This document shows positions 12,233 to 23,813 of a stretch of 64,000 bases of DNA, piece by piece. The stretch's first letter is position 1. The number at the start of each line of letters is the position of its first letter. The DNA comes from Euclidia mi (taxonomy: Eukaryota; Arthropoda; Insecta; Lepidoptera; Erebidae): positions 7,871,840 through 7,935,839 of the forward strand of contig OX123185.2 in NCBI GenBank assembly GCA_944739405.2, written 5' to 3'. The notes under the pieces were generated by a model. It saw nothing but the letters and a program-made list of their open reading frames with translations, was not told the DNA's origin and searched no databases. Both the position numbers and the translations under genes were made by a program.

Positions 12233-12478
12233 ATGGCGACTGTCTCCGTGGTTCCGAAATTCCGAGCTCGATTCCTGGGTCGCCCAAAGCTGTTACTCTG
12301 TTTTTTCGAATTCCCACTATGTGTAGTAGTACGGAGTCTGGCAAATTGTCCGGTTACGGAAATAGGCTTGGCCCTTATTACTTGGGACCTATAAAATTAT
12401 AACATGCCGAAACATGGGTAATATTGCACCTTTGCCTGCCCTTTCGGGGATACAGGCGTGAGTTTATAAAAATGGCGT
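12233..12478 (+). repeat. SINE family B copy (diverged)
   Basis: Head CTGTCTCCGTGGTTCCG..ATTCCTGGGTCGCCCAAAG, body with AGTACGGAGTCTGGCAAATT, CGGTTACGGAAATAGGC, and a 3' end CCTTTCGGGGATACAGGCGTGAG. Aligns in order with the family B copy at 14358. Confidence 0.65.
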
Positions 12479-12636
12479 TAAATAAGATGAACTGTTACTA
12501 TTAAATACTAATAAGCCAGTAAAGAAAGTATAATATTTTTACGTAATTGGAGAAAATTTCTGATACGATAGTAATATTGTTTGTTTATTACAGATTAAAA
12601 ATATATTGATGGATTAAGAATATATAGATGGATTAA

Positions 12637-12950
12637 GAGCGGTTTCATATTAGCATTTTATACGCGCGTATAAGCTCGTTTTTGGAAGCGCATGTAGGCA
12701 CGTATAGGCACGCCTTTTGGCACACGCGCAACTCATACGAGCGTTGACGCGCTTCTAAGCTCGTATAAACGCGACCCGTCAGAATCCATGTTGACAATGA
12801 CACGATGTGACTACCGCTTCGAGCGAACACGCTGAAATTACCCGATTAGGTGAGTCCGGTTTTTTGAAGCGCGTAATGTAGTGCGCGTGTAAGCACGTAT
12901 GCTGAAACGACCGTATACGCGCACCAAAATACGCTGATCTCAAACCACCC
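12637..12950. mobile_element. MITE with imperfect terminal inverted repeats and TTAA-type flank
   Basis: Left end GAGCGGTTTCATATTAGCAT matches the reverse complement of the right end (GGGTGGTTTGAGATCAGCGT) with a few changes, and the similarity continues into a TACGCGCGTATA core on both sides. TTAA precedes the left end (12633-12636) and a degenerate CTAA follows the right one. The interior is rich in self-complementary ACGCGCG / CGTATA words and codes for nothing. TTAA flanks suggest mobilisation by a piggyBac-type transposase, which is an inference. Confidence 0.6.
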
Positions 12951-13095
12951 TAACAGACTGCTACGGCAAGTCACAATCTCAGCCCACGTTGTGCACCTCT
13001 GACGTGAAGGAAAACATTGTAAATAAAGAACAAAATGTTCTCGAAACACATGTGAAGCTTGCAAACACGCACTCGTCCAGCGTGGAATATGGACT
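12951..13095 (+). repeat. SINE family C fragment
   Basis: CAGACTGCTACGGCAAGTC.., GTGAAGGAAAACATTGTAA, ACATGTGAAGCTTGC and CGTCCAGCGTGGAATATGGA follow the order of the family C element at 7866. It abuts the MITE directly. Confidence 0.55.
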
Positions 13096-13184
13096 AATTT
13101 TTTTCATAGCGATAAGAGGCTTGTGCTTAGCAATCCAATGCATATCCATATAGATATCCAATGGGATAGCTATATTCTATGGAT

Positions 13185-13365
13185 TAGACTTCCTATAACG
13201 ACTGTCAAAGATCTTCATAACGTGCTCTTCGAGGCATGGGGCAAGCGATTATTAACAACTCAATACGCACATAACTCCGACAAGTAATTGGTGCTCGCCG
13301 TGGATTCGAACCCGATACCCCTGCAGGATAGTGTTAGTATCACCACTAGGATATCACAGGACCAA
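13185..13365 (-). repeat. tRNA-derived SINE, family D
   Basis: Read on the minus strand, the head at 13290-13365 has CCTAGTGGTGATACTAACAC and GGGTTCGAATCCACGGCGAG (A- and B-box-like). The body, with CAATACGCACATAACTCCG and TCAAAGATCTTCATAACG on the plus strand, matches 45985-46175. Confidence 0.65.
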
Positions 13366-14357
13366 AAACAGAAATAATAGAAATTCGTGTTTTCAAACTA
13401 TCTCAATGTGTACCATATCCACAGCGACACATGTGTCATTTCTTTTAAAACGTACCTACGCTTCCAAAACTTAACTCATTACGTGAAACCTAACAAAAAC
13501 ACAACAGCGGCACACTGGCATACAAGTGCCTTTTTTATTAAAAAACACTGACTATGTCCGTAGAGAGATAGGGAGGAACAACGGTTACTAGTCCACTATC
13601 AAAGTGTGTGTGTAAAAGTTCCGAACATTTTAAATGTTACTTAAATGCATGCTACCACTGCGTGTATTTTTCGACAACTCCCTTTGTCCTCCTATTACAT
13701 ACAAGCAAACTTTTCATTTACAAACAGATACGTCAGAGCATGTCGGCAGTTGTTTTTAATTACTGCGGGACAAATGGAGTCAGTCTGTCTGATATTATGT
13801 GGGTAATAAGTCCTATTATACCATAATCACAGACATAGGCCTATCATAATTTTCGTTACAATAACATTGTGCGTCGATAGAAGGTTTTGGCCTACTATAT
13901 CACGCTGCCCATGCGGGTTGGTATAGGTTTGGTGACGAGGTTTTCGTCTCTTTGTAATGATTATGTTTGCCGGTTCTTCCTTAGTCGTTTGTTTTATGCA
14001 TTAAAGTTTTATAAAAGCACGTATTAGTGAAATTCGGCTTCATTACAAAACATTGACGTTTAGTCTTGACCTTATCTGTATAAAAATTCTTATTAGTAGA
14101 CTAGTGTATGACGTTAAAAAACTGAAATAATGACTTTCTCAAATAGTGCAAATCTTTGACTTAGTCTCTGGCTACCGGATGATATAGATTCCCTCTGCGA
14201 ATGGATGTTTCGGGCTGTATCTGCATCGCATATACTGAGAACCGATGTCGATGCTCCATTACTGCACTAGTTGCTTGGAAGATGTGGCGGAACACACGTT
14301 AGTGCAATACCAAGCTTTTATCTAGTGCCAAGATCTATCATTTTTATTTAGTACCAA
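13366..14357. other. Non-coding, nothing recognised
   Basis: Unremarkable AT-rich sequence. The 72-codon open frame at 13608-13826 shows no domain. Confidence 0.45.
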
Positions 14358-14630
14358 GATCAACTGCCTCCGTGGTCCAGTGGATAGCGTATGCGACTGC
14401 TGATCGAAGGTCCCGGGTTCAACTCCCGGGTCGGGCAAAGTGATTCTGGGTTTTTCCAAATTTTCAGTAGCAGCACGGAGTCTGGTGATGTATATGCCCG
14501 GTAACGGCAATAGGCTCGCCCCTATTACGTGGCACCTAAAAATTCATGGCGAAATGTGGGTGTAATATTACACCTCTGCCTACCCCTTCGGGAATGCAGG
14601 CGTGAGTCTATAAAAATAATAAAAAATAAA
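14358..14630 (+). repeat. tRNA-derived SINE, family B
   Basis: Best copy in the window. Head CCTCCGTGGTCCAGTGGATAG with a B-box-like GGTCCCGGGTTCAACTCCCG, body with AGCAGCACGGAGTCTGGTGA, CCGGTAACGGCAATAGGCTC, ATTACGTGGCACCTAAAAAT, 3' part CCTACCCCTTCGGGAATGCA and an A-rich AATAATAAAAAATAAAA tail. The tail and repeated copies argue for retroposition and against a functional tRNA. Confidence 0.75.
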
Positions 14631-15273
14631 AGATCTATTAGCTGAGCAAGCGTTTAGAATGGAGTCACTACATTTTGTCGGTTTACCCGATCAGTGTTAG
14701 GCCTAAGATATACCTATATAGATAGCATAGTACTCTTAACCCATAACAAACTCCAACCCATATTCATTCTGAATACGTTCTTTTGCACAAGACCACTTTA
14801 ATATTAATGGCTTCCTCTCAAGAAGTAAGCGCAACAACTACATCGCTATTTCAAATCTGATGGCGTAACGGATTTGCCCAAGTCCTGCTTTACCCTAACT
14901 TTTCGCAACATTTTCGGTTTTTCAAAATGTAAGTCTTAATGAAAAACATAATTACCTTATTTAACTATTATCTTTAAATTATTTCTACTATACAAATAAC
15001 ACGCAAAATGCAGTTGAAAACTGAATTTTAGCGTCGGCAAAACTCGAAATTATCTACTGCACGAACGAAATTAGTAGCGGTTATACGAAAAGATAAATGT
15101 TACGTACAATCCGAAATAAATACAGTTGAGTTTAATTATGCAAACGCACGTAGTAATAATTAATTAATGTAACTAACTTGTGTGTGCTGTAATGTGATAT
15201 AACTCGATGCACTTAGCGGGGTGCTCACTGAGCAAGTAAGGGCAGCAGGTTAATTTGTCGCAAATGTTATATT

Positions 15274-15425
15274 ACTAGCTCCTGACCGCGGCTCTGCCCA
15301 CGTGTCGTTTCAGAAGTCTATATGATATTCTGATGAATAAGCTATATAACTGCAAGGTTTTATCAACATGCGTTCAAAGCTTTTGCGTGAAAGAGTATCA
15401 AACATGCATACATCCGTCCGCAAAC
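15274..15425 (-). mobile_element. Helitron-like terminal remnant
   Basis: ACTAGCTCCTGACCGCGGCTCTGCC on the plus strand is the reverse complement of a CTAGT-type terminus preceded by a GC-rich segment, as at 20018 (minus). The remainder is short and contains AACATGCATACATCCGTCC, seen in many degenerate insect repeats. No coding sequence. Confidence 0.4.
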
Positions 15426-15912
15426 TTATACAAAAACAATAGTAGAATCGAACCTACGAACATCGGCGAAGAAGCTTTTACCAATAGACCAACAAACTAA
15501 TATAATAATTATTTGAACATTGTGTGCCGCACAATCTATCTCCTCGAAAATATGTACATATTTGTAGCTCAATTTAATAATTATATTACATGTATACGAG
15601 CATCGAGCCACCTACTTATTATAATCAATCTTAATTACTGTATATTATCTGTGTAATGACTAGTATAATATGTACTTACGGTATAAACTTTACACCAATT
15701 ACTGCAAATTATGGTACACGCGAGTTTTGGGAATATGAAGACGCAGAACCACTTAATTATGATTAGTTTTCTTGGAATAATTATGCTCCCCGTCGTAATA
15801 CTATCTTATGAAGTACATTTTATTAAAACAAATTTATTTAAGGGGTCTCAATAGCGTTTGAGATAATTATGGTATAAGATATCGCATCGCAGACGAGTAC
15901 AAAAAACTTTTT

Positions 15913-16122
15913 TTTATATCCCCGAAGGGCTAGGCAAAGGTTGTAATATTACACCCACATTTCGCCATGTTACGAATTTTACGTTCCACATTGCAAGACT
16001 CCGTGCTATTACTGATAATTTAGAAAAACTCAGTAACACTTTTGCCTGATCGAATCGTACCCAGGACCTCCCGGGATCAGCAGACGCATAAGCTATCCAC
16101 TGGACCACGGATGCAGAAAATT
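15913..16122 (-). repeat. SINE family B, reverse orientation
   Basis: On the plus strand it reads CCCCGAAGGGCTAGGCAAAG, ATTACACCCACATTTCGCCA, GACTCCGTGCTA and CCACTGGACCACGGATGCAG, the reverse complement of the family B order from tail to head. Confidence 0.7.
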
Positions 16123-16831
16123 CATTTTTTTTTAAATATTCTTCGCATTCAACGACTGCGAATCTAAAAGTGAAGACTGGATGATTTGGAATTGCGGTAC
16201 GAAATCCACCGTTCTTCAGAATGGAAAGCGTTGCCTCCTCTTTCCATTAAACAAAGAAGCTCCGTATTCTAGAGAATTTAAAGCTCTGTTTTCTGTGACT
16301 TTTTGACTATTTTATAACAGTGTTGCAAACGTAACTACAAAGTTTCTTCAAAATCTGTTCAGTAGTAGCAGCACAAAATATCGCCATGTATAGATTATCA
16401 TAACTGTATATGTATTTATCATAGTGTAACGAAATACAGATGATTATATTCCTGCACAAAGACGAAGTAACAACTCTCATAAATCACTAAAACCTTCTCG
16501 ATGGAACTCATAGCGTGTAATCTTTATTAGAAGAAACTTTTCACCCAGCATGAGTCTCCAGGCGATCGTTCATGTTACAAATTGTTTTACTGCATACAAA
16601 CTAACGAAAATTAAAGAGTAAATAGCTACCGCATGCCTGTTAGGTGTTACAGTACATTGCAGTAAGAAAACTATAGAGTTCTCTAACATTATATACATTA
16701 CACGAAGCAAACAGTAGCTTTGGGTGGTGATGGATAACTCGAAATCAAACCCTACATCAACCCGTCTGACCAGTGTGATGATGAGGCAAAATCCTTCTAT
16801 TGACTCACGATCCTATTATGATGCAAATAAG

Positions 16832-17092
16832 AGAGGTTGGCGTAACGGGAGTGTAAGTGACTGCTACGTTCGACGTAGCAGTCACTTACACTCCCGTCGC
16901 GGGTTCGATTCCCGCTCAATTCAAACATTTTTGTGCTTGAGCATGGATGTTTGTCTTGGTCTGGGTGTTTCTATGTATAATATGAATGTATTTTCAAAAA
17001 ATATGTATGTTTATCCATTATCTAGTACCCATAGTACAAGCTCAGCTTAGTTTGGGACTAGTTGGTGTTGTGTGAATGTGGTAGAATATTAT
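16832..17092 (+). repeat. SINE family A with an inverted duplication in its head
   Basis: Body is a normal family A copy (CATGGATGTTTGTCTTGGTC, GGTGTTTCTATGTATAATAT, TCCATTATCTAGTACCCATA, AGTTTGGGACTAGTTGGTG). In the tRNA-like head a 25-bp segment at 16845-16869 is followed after TCG by its exact reverse complement at 16873-16897, then the head resumes with TCGCGGGTTCGATTCCCGC. Compared with 27253, the inverted copy lies between the A-box side and the B-box. Confidence 0.8.
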
Positions 17093-17908
17093 ATTACTAT
17101 GTGGCCTTCGAAAGGCCAAGGCGTATAATGTCAATATTTACTTCAGCATCGAGAACACAAACTTTTTGATCAGTGTCTTAACCGCGATGTGATATCATTG
17201 GTGAAGCTTTTTTATGCAATGTCTTTTATTGATATGTAACAACTTTTGTAACACGTCTTTGGCGAATGAATATTGTTTATTTAGTATCTCTATTTCTCCG
17301 AAGACTTGTTTTCAAGGAAGTTTTGGTAACTGGACTGTGGACACACTCACTCAGACTATAAGAACCTTTAAGCGTTAATTAGAATAGAAAAAGCAATATT
17401 TAAATATTGTCATAATAATAACGAAGATTTTTCAACAAGAGTGAAAATAATATTCTCAAAATTATTCCACTTATTATAATCGAAAAGTTTAGCAGGTGTC
17501 TTTTCATTACGAGCAAGCATTTTAATTTACAAAACAAAGAAAACATGTTATTTAGACAAAAATGTTACAGCATGGCGCACAAAAATCCGGGCGTACTCAA
17601 AATACTCATCATGTTGTAGGTCGCACGAGAACAGAATATTTCGCATGGCAACAATAATTAAAAAGCTTCAAGCGTTGTCCGTATTCAATTAAAATACCAC
17701 GTACGTAATACCACAGTATAAAGACATACAGTAGTTTGACGCCTTTGATCTCGTAGAAAAAGCCGACAACGTCTAGACAAGGGTAAGTAGGCTAGGGCTG
17801 CCACATGTAAACAATACCTACTTATTCAAACACCGTCTATTTATTTTAGAAAAATATTACAATTGCTACGCTAAATGAATATTATAGTGTAAATCACTTT
17901 ATCTATAC

Positions 17909-18109
17909 CTACATATTAATAAAATTGGAGTGTCTGTTTGTAATATAAAAAAAAAATTATAAATTAAATTAAATCTCTGGAACGGCTGGACCTATTTTGA
18001 CGGGACCCTCACTGGCTTGATGTACCAAGGAGTAACTTAGGCTAGAAATTAACCGGGTACGCGAAGAAGTTCCCTCAGGACGCGGGTGAAACCGTGGGAA
18101 ACAGCTAGT
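17909..18109 (+). mobile_element. Helitron-like non-autonomous element
   Basis: Starts around ACATATTAATAAAATTGGAG with TGTCTGTTTGTAATAT and ends CGTGGGAAACAGCTAGT at 18109. The inner AACGGCTGGACCTATTTTGAC and GGACGCGGGTGAAACC words are typical of lepidopteran non-autonomous repeats of this type. No coding sequence. 5'-like fragments also occur near 28320 and 29090. Confidence 0.5.
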
Positions 18110-18189
18110 TTATTATATTACAATAATTAACCATAAATAATTATAAACAAATTTGCATACAAAGTTTCAGGTCAGCACCTATTTCATCC

Positions 18190-18420
18190 CGCAGGTGTCG
18201 TGGGAGGCGGTTAAGAATATAAAGCATTTTTCGTACAAACCAAGTTAAAATAAAGCGATTGACATAGCGGTGGTTTAATGGATGGGTAACTTTGGGATCA
18301 GCTTGCAGAGCCTATGTTGTCGATATGAAGTATTTTGCAGATTTTTTTGGTGCAAACTACGTTACGGTAAAGCAATAGACATGACGGTCATTTTATGGAT
18401 GGGTGACCATTGAGATTACT
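18190..18420. repeat. Diverged direct duplication
   Basis: TGACATAGCGGTGGTTTAATGG at 18260 and GACATGACGGTCATTTTATGG at 18379, each followed by ATGGGTAAC or ATGGGTGACC, suggest a duplicated block of about 115 bp within an unclassified dispersed repeat. Confidence 0.45.
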
Positions 18421-18439
18421 GAGAACATGTTTGGGGTTT

Positions 18440-20017
18440 ATAAAAGGGGGCCAAAAATATGGTTATTTTTGAGCTAGGATGCGCCGTTACCAAGATACAA
18501 TAATATGTGATAGGTACTTACCTAATGCGAAGGTACTAGGTACTTTTTGAATGAAATTAAAATCACACCAGAATCGAATATTACCTTACAACGCATATTT
18601 TCTTACGTCTGTCATGTTGTTTACGTACAATAATTGCTACTTTATTCTATGATTTGGCCAGACATGAGATATTGTAAAAAGTTAGTATATTAGTAAGAAT
18701 GTGCAGTCACATTATTTTAAGTGGTTATAGGTACATACATTTCAAAATAATGTAAATAATTATAATTAATGAAATTTTCTTTTTTGGTATAAGTAAATTG
18801 ATGAAATCGCAGATTTTTTAAATCCTTATTTATTTAAATCTTTAAACAGCATAAAGAATTTCAATGTCTCACAGTACAAGTCGTATGCACCATCTTAATT
18901 AATATTCATAAGCAAATAAATAAGTAACGAACAAAAAACAAGCACGTGCCAGCCCCCAAAAACATGTACCTAGTTAGGAACTAAGGCGATATACGTAACT
19001 AGGTACCGCTCTTCCCGCGTCTCACCTCTTGCCCCCCGCACGATTGACCCGTCTAGACGCGTTCGTCGAACGACTGTATGGATTATTTGACTGTGGTAAT
19101 ACTCATATTCGCGTACCTATTATGTTGGTATTTGGATATTAAGTTAAAAGGAAGCAGTTTTTGTGGAGTGTAGGTCGTAGTGCGGCCTGTAGGTATGAAA
19201 ACCTAATCTCAGTCCACGTCCATAGCTGCATTTTATATGCATAAAATAGGGTAATATTTGTCTCAGAAAAATTACAGTTGTTGCATGAAAATTGAATGAT
19301 CAAATAAAATTTTCTTATCTAACTTTTTCTGTGACGTGGCCACGACTGGTGTTACCCGTGCTGAAACGTGCAGGCAAATAAGAGTTATTTTACCTTTATT
19401 TTCATTAATTACACAATATAGACACGTTTCATAAAAAATAAGCATGTAAAATTAATATTGAAAGTGGGATATTGCCTGACACTTCATTGTGATAGCGCAC
19501 GTTGAATGACTTTTTAATTTTAGGGCCCGGGGCGGGCTCTTTCTGCTGTTTTCCTTATTTTTTGGCATGATTTTGGTGCCTAGTTAAAATATTACCGATT
19601 TGCACACTTTTACACACCACGGCGACTGCATATATTTAAACAGATGACTCAGCGTATAAACACGCAACTACACATTTACGATCATATATAGCTGTATATT
19701 TCGAAACTAACGAAACGTAGTAAGCATGAGTAAGTATATGTTAATTTTGTTTAATACTATAAGCTAATTCAATAAAAGTGAAGAGTTTATTTGCTTGAAC
19801 GGAAAATAAATCTCTGGAACTAAAGTTATTTTAAACTCATTTCTTTGTAGACCTAAGTACGCTTAAAAAACTGCATTTTTGACATAATTTCTTACAAAAC
19901 CCAACTACCTCCTAGATGAACTGATGAATAAACTATCTTTTTGACTCGTTTTCATACCAGCACCACTTTATTTTTAAAGCAAATTTCCCTCTAGACTTGC
20001 CTTTAAACTTAGTATTA
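18440..20017. other. Non-coding, nothing firmly recognised
   Basis: AT-rich sequence with a GC-rich patch at 19519-19545 (GGGCCCGGGGCGGGC). No open frame with a domain and no repeat terminus until the Helitron end at 20018. Confidence 0.45.
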
Positions 20018-20250
20018 ACTAGCTGCTGCCCGCGACGTTGTCTGCGTGAACGCTATACAGCACTAAATTATTAAATAAGAACCTACGATTAAACCTTTTA
20101 AAATTAAATTCAATTACCCGTTTTTCTTTATATTTTATATCTGCAGAAAGTGCAGTATGGGAAGGAGACTGTCTTTGGTAAAATTGACCTTCAAAAAGTG
20201 CCGATTTTCGGCCTGCTTTGAATAAATTTCTTTATAGTGATTCTGCTGTA

Positions 20251-20895
20251 TTAAGTCATAATTTGTGACTGAAGCAGATGGAAAAAATAATGAATAAGAA
20301 ATACAGAATTGGGTAAAAAGACATACTTATAGGACTTCTCGATAAACAACATCAGTGGTTTGTACAGAAAGTCAGGACTGGTGATGCGGGAGCAAGCGAC
20401 GTACAGCAGCCTGTGTGAGAAGCAGCTCGTCCTAAGGTTGACACCCGCTGCCCTCAGTGTCTGCCCCTGTGACTTATTGATGGTCATCTTGAAGCACACA
20501 CTCACGGGGAAATGTACGTGCTTGAACGGGAACGGGAAGTTATGAGGTATGAGGGGAATGCGTGGTATAAATACTGCCTCGCCAACACCACAACCCGTAA
20601 TAATTTCCGCCTTAGTGGTGTGTCTGTGGGGCGAGATGACTTTAAGGTGGGTCCCGTTACACAACTTTGGAGGAGATAGATTTCGAAGAAGCATAATCGG
20701 GACACCGACCTTCAGCTTGATGGTATGCGCTAGAAGTCCACTTGCTGACAGGAAGTTCAGAAATTCCATGGAATAATGTGTGGTGTCATCTTGCTCAACT
20801 GTCCACCTCTCTCCTCTGGTACAGGGCCTTCGCCAAGACTTAGAAGGACATCGGACTATTGTTAAGCACGTCCATTGCCGCCGAGCCGAGCTCAC
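20251..20895 (-). pseudogene. Helitron PIF1-like helicase, C-terminal motifs
   Basis: Same frame as the 21067-21663 block. It holds SMEFLNFLSASGLLAHTIKLKVG, then VPIMLLRNLSPPKLCNGT (the 'P.MLLRN..P..GL.NGTR' block) and FKMTINKSQGQTL (motif V/VI region with KSQGQT), followed by LLYVACSRITSP (YVA.SRV). These are the C-terminal landmarks of Helitron/PIF1 helicases. The frame closes about 230 bp before the Helitron terminus at 20018, an appropriate distance for a 3' UTR. Confidence 0.75.
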
Positions 20896-21066
20896 ATATT
20901 AATGATCAAGCGCAGCGTACAAACTCGAGACCACAACGGAGATCGTTCCAACGAAGCACTCACCTCGTCAGCCCTCGATTCCCGCGTCACTACGGGATGT
21001 GTTTGTCAGAAATCTCCACTGAACAGAACTGTGACCACCGATCAAATGTTTGTTCCTGCAGATGAC

Positions 21067-21663
21067 CTACAGGGTTCTGTTTACGGCTTCAACTGCCTTT
21101 CTATTGGCCATCGTACCCTCATCAACTACGATCAGAGAGCAATCCTTGAGCACGTGTCCCTTATCAGTTTTACGTGTCATGTCCGTTTCGGCGCTCTCTA
21201 AATCGATGGGAATTTTAAACATGACTTGTGCTGTCTTGCCATCCAGAAGCAGTGTGGCAATGATTCCCGACGACATTACAGCAAAGGCAATTTTGCCTTG
21301 CCTCCTGACCTCTGCAAGTATGCCAATAGTAACAAATGTTTTTCTTGTACCACCAGGAGCATCCAAGAAAAACATTGTACCCTGGTTTGGCCCAACGCTT
21401 TCAAGGACGGTGTCATAAATTTGTTTTTGCTCTGAGGAGAACAAAGCGACATGATCATGTAATTTCGCCCGGACCGTAAATTGTCTCAGCGTTATACTCC
21501 CAATTTCCACGGTTTTGATACGGTGATGATTGGGAAACTGGTAGCCCATATTCGACAGTGGATTGCCGCCGATAAAAATGACCACGTCTTGTAATGAACT
21601 AAAACAGGTGTTCAGCACGCGTGCATCAGTTACTTCGACTTCGTCTCCAGTAGCATGCCTCAA
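21067..21663 (-). pseudogene. Helitron PIF1-like helicase, motifs I-II
   Basis: DNA helicase segment thought to unwind the donor strand in rolling-circle transposition. About residues 95-105 contain the Walker A-like FLDAPGGTRKTF, where Arg stands in place of the usual Gly before Lys. Later FAVMSSGIIATLLLDGKTA matches motif Ia and SLIVVDEGTMANR matches motif II (Walker B, DE). The frame ends in a stop at 21067, and residual similarity to the motif III region continues in other frames to 20896. The altered Walker A and the stops argue for an inactive protein. Confidence 0.75.
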
Positions 21664-21679
21664 AGCTCGTAGAAAATCT

Positions 21680-22042
21680 TCAGACAGATGATGGTGATAC
21701 TACCGGATACGCTACCGGATTCGCGACACCACGAAACACCAAGATGACGGCAAACAGATGACGCATGCGGCTGGGACTGTCACTGACGCTCGCATCTGCA
21801 AGGACAACAAAAACATCCCAGATTTGGTCACCATCGAGATGGTGACGTGCTACGCAGGCTACGCGGCAAGTGAGATACTCCATGCCATGAAATGTCCTCA
21901 GAAAGGCGAAAGATGTTGCGCCTCGCACCGTGTGAAGTAACAACCGCAGAAAATAGCATTCGATGAATTTTATAAGACATAGATGAAGCAGCTTAAAACT
22001 TATATACCTACTTAAACACATTTTTTTAACTGTCTTGCTCAT
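21680..22042 (-). pseudogene. Helitron helicase, region upstream of the Walker A motif
   Basis: The segment FLRLLLHTVRGATSF, then ADASVSDSPSRMRHLFAVIL, fits the conserved Helitron block (YLRLLL..V.GPTSF..LR..NG, later LADAS.TD.P..LR.LF) that links the Rep and helicase domains. Here the first half is open but no start is convincing and the frame differs from the downstream helicase block, so a frameshift near 21665-21700 separates them. Rep would lie upstream but is absent. Confidence 0.65.
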
Positions 22043-22228
22043 CTCTGAAACGAATTAACGATACAATTTATAAGAAAAATGCACAACTCCATCTATGACT
22101 TTTTAAAACAACTATTAACCCCAACATGATCAAATTTAAATTATTTATATCCAAAAAGGGCATGTAATTTGACTTGATGATTTTAAAATCTCATAGATGG
22201 CGCTGCTTTAAAATTGTCTTAATACTAC

Positions 22229-22250
22229 TTAATAATAATAATAATAATAA
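22229..22250 (+). repeat. TAA microsatellite, left flank of Dong-1
   Basis: Uninterrupted TAA units directly before the Dong-1 5' end. A similar tract follows the 3' end at 26367-26383. R4/Dong elements are known to insert into TAA repeats. Confidence 0.85.
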
Positions 22251-22722
22251 GCCCCCTAAAACCCAACCACACGTCCTGATCGACCATCTGATCACGTGGG
22301 GGGCGGACACACGATACAGAATTTACTGGCGTGGCTAACGTGGCACTGGTAGGAGAGAAGGTAGAAGAAGGACCCAAGCTAAGGTGAAACAAGATACGCC
22401 GAGAGCTGCATGGCTAAGGGGGAGCTTAGTCGCTAGTATGCGAACTCTGAAAACTAGGGAACCTTCAGTTTTAAATTTCCCTTACCATGGTGAACGCAGG
22501 GCTCTGCCGTGGCTGACCTTTGAGTCCCTAGCTACTCGTGGGAAATAGATGGAGAAAAAAATATCGAAAAAGTATAATCTTAGGTCACTACCCAGCCGTC
22601 GTCGGGATTCTCTTAGCAATGATGATACTAGTTCGTTATTTTGATCCGTCCCTTCCGCTTGCCCTTCTTATATGACAAGAGGATGAGCTATATCATCTAT
22701 AACTAGTAGTTCCAACAGTGTT

Positions 22723-23745
22723 GTGCAAGATGTCAATCTAGACGAAGAACTTGCACCCACCTCGGACATAATCTCTTCAACGCGCAAAAGATGGACACCT
22801 GAAATTAATAAATTCATACTGCGCACATATCTTCAGCTAACTACACTAGACACAGACACAAAAAATTATCTAGAGCCACTGCACCTTAAATTTTTAGAAA
22901 AATACCCTGACATGCAAGTAGGCCGTCAAAGAGTGGGAGACCAACGCAGAGCAATAATTCGCAATAAATTACTGCCACAAGTTACAATAGACGAGATAAG
23001 AAACGAAGTCAAACATGAACTTGATCAGCTACAGACTCTTTCTCACGACAAAGATATACGAACCCATTCTAATTACAGTCAACAACCAACCACAAGACGC
23101 TTATCACAACAACAAAACACATCTCATAACAAAGCATCACACATTCGCATGCGATGGACAAATGAGCAAAATGAAGCGATAATAAGAGCGTACTACCGAA
23201 TAACAAACCTGGACAGCAATAGGACAGCATACCGCAAACTGATGCATGAAGAATTCATAAGGAAATTTCCATCGCTCTCCCATATAAGCGAACAACGAAT
23301 TGCAGATCAGAGAAGAGTCATTATTAACAATAAATATATTAGCGAAGACCGATTGAACGCACTACAAGCTGAAGTAACAGCAGAAATGGCAGTAAGTAAT
23401 ATGAGCTCAAACAATCAGCCCACCATTACCTACGACGAAATAAACTCATCAGGAATACAGACACATGACACTAATAGAAATGACTATGAGACGAATGCCC
23501 TAATACAACCCCGCGACTACATTAATTCAACGCTAGAATTGCCACACAACGTAGATTTACATTTAGAAAGACAAACACAACACACACACATAGACGAAGC
23601 CTTTGAAGAGGCATTCCAATTTTATAAAGAAACTGAAGCTACTAATAGGACTTACATTCCAAAGAAGAAATCATCTAAAAAATTTGTTAGCATAATTTGT
23701 ACATTAATACAATACTCTTACCGGAATACACAAATACCAACATAG
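22723..23745 (+). pseudogene. Dong-1 N-terminal part with two related modules
   Basis: 340 open codons without a convincing ATG (the frame opens at a GTG). Two modules of about 65 residues share the pattern RW..E.N..I.R.Y...T.LD....Y, then F..K.P, QR..DQRR.II.NK. The first spans about residues 21-85, the second about 143-210. Dong-2 has one such module (RMRWTRSMNENVMRAYY). The pattern suggests a small helical, possibly Myb-like DNA-binding domain that could recognise the target, which is inference. The frame breaks just after SIICTLIQ, before the next block at 23814. Confidence 0.7.
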
Positions 23746-23813
23746 ATTTTCACACATTGCAGACTATAATTTATTGTGCAGCCTAGACAGCCGCTAAGAT
23801 AAATGGGACGAAA

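Larger units (their letters stand above)
20018..22050 (-). mobile_element. Decayed, 5'-truncated Helitron
   Basis: The plus strand at 20018 reads ACTAGCTGCTGCCCGCGACG, the reverse complement of a CTAGT terminus with a GC-rich segment just inside it, as expected at a Helitron 3' end. From there to about 22042 the minus strand carries PIF1-like helicase pieces in the right order. The Rep (HUH) domain is not visible, so the 5' half is lost. Several frameshifts and stops make it non-autonomous. Confidence 0.7.

Noticed and set aside
14362..14435. tRNA gene
   Set aside because: Same reasoning: head of a repeated family with a common body and an A-rich tail.
16724..17050. 108-aa protein
   Set aside because: Overlaps the family A SINE and its inverted duplication. 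Chance frame.
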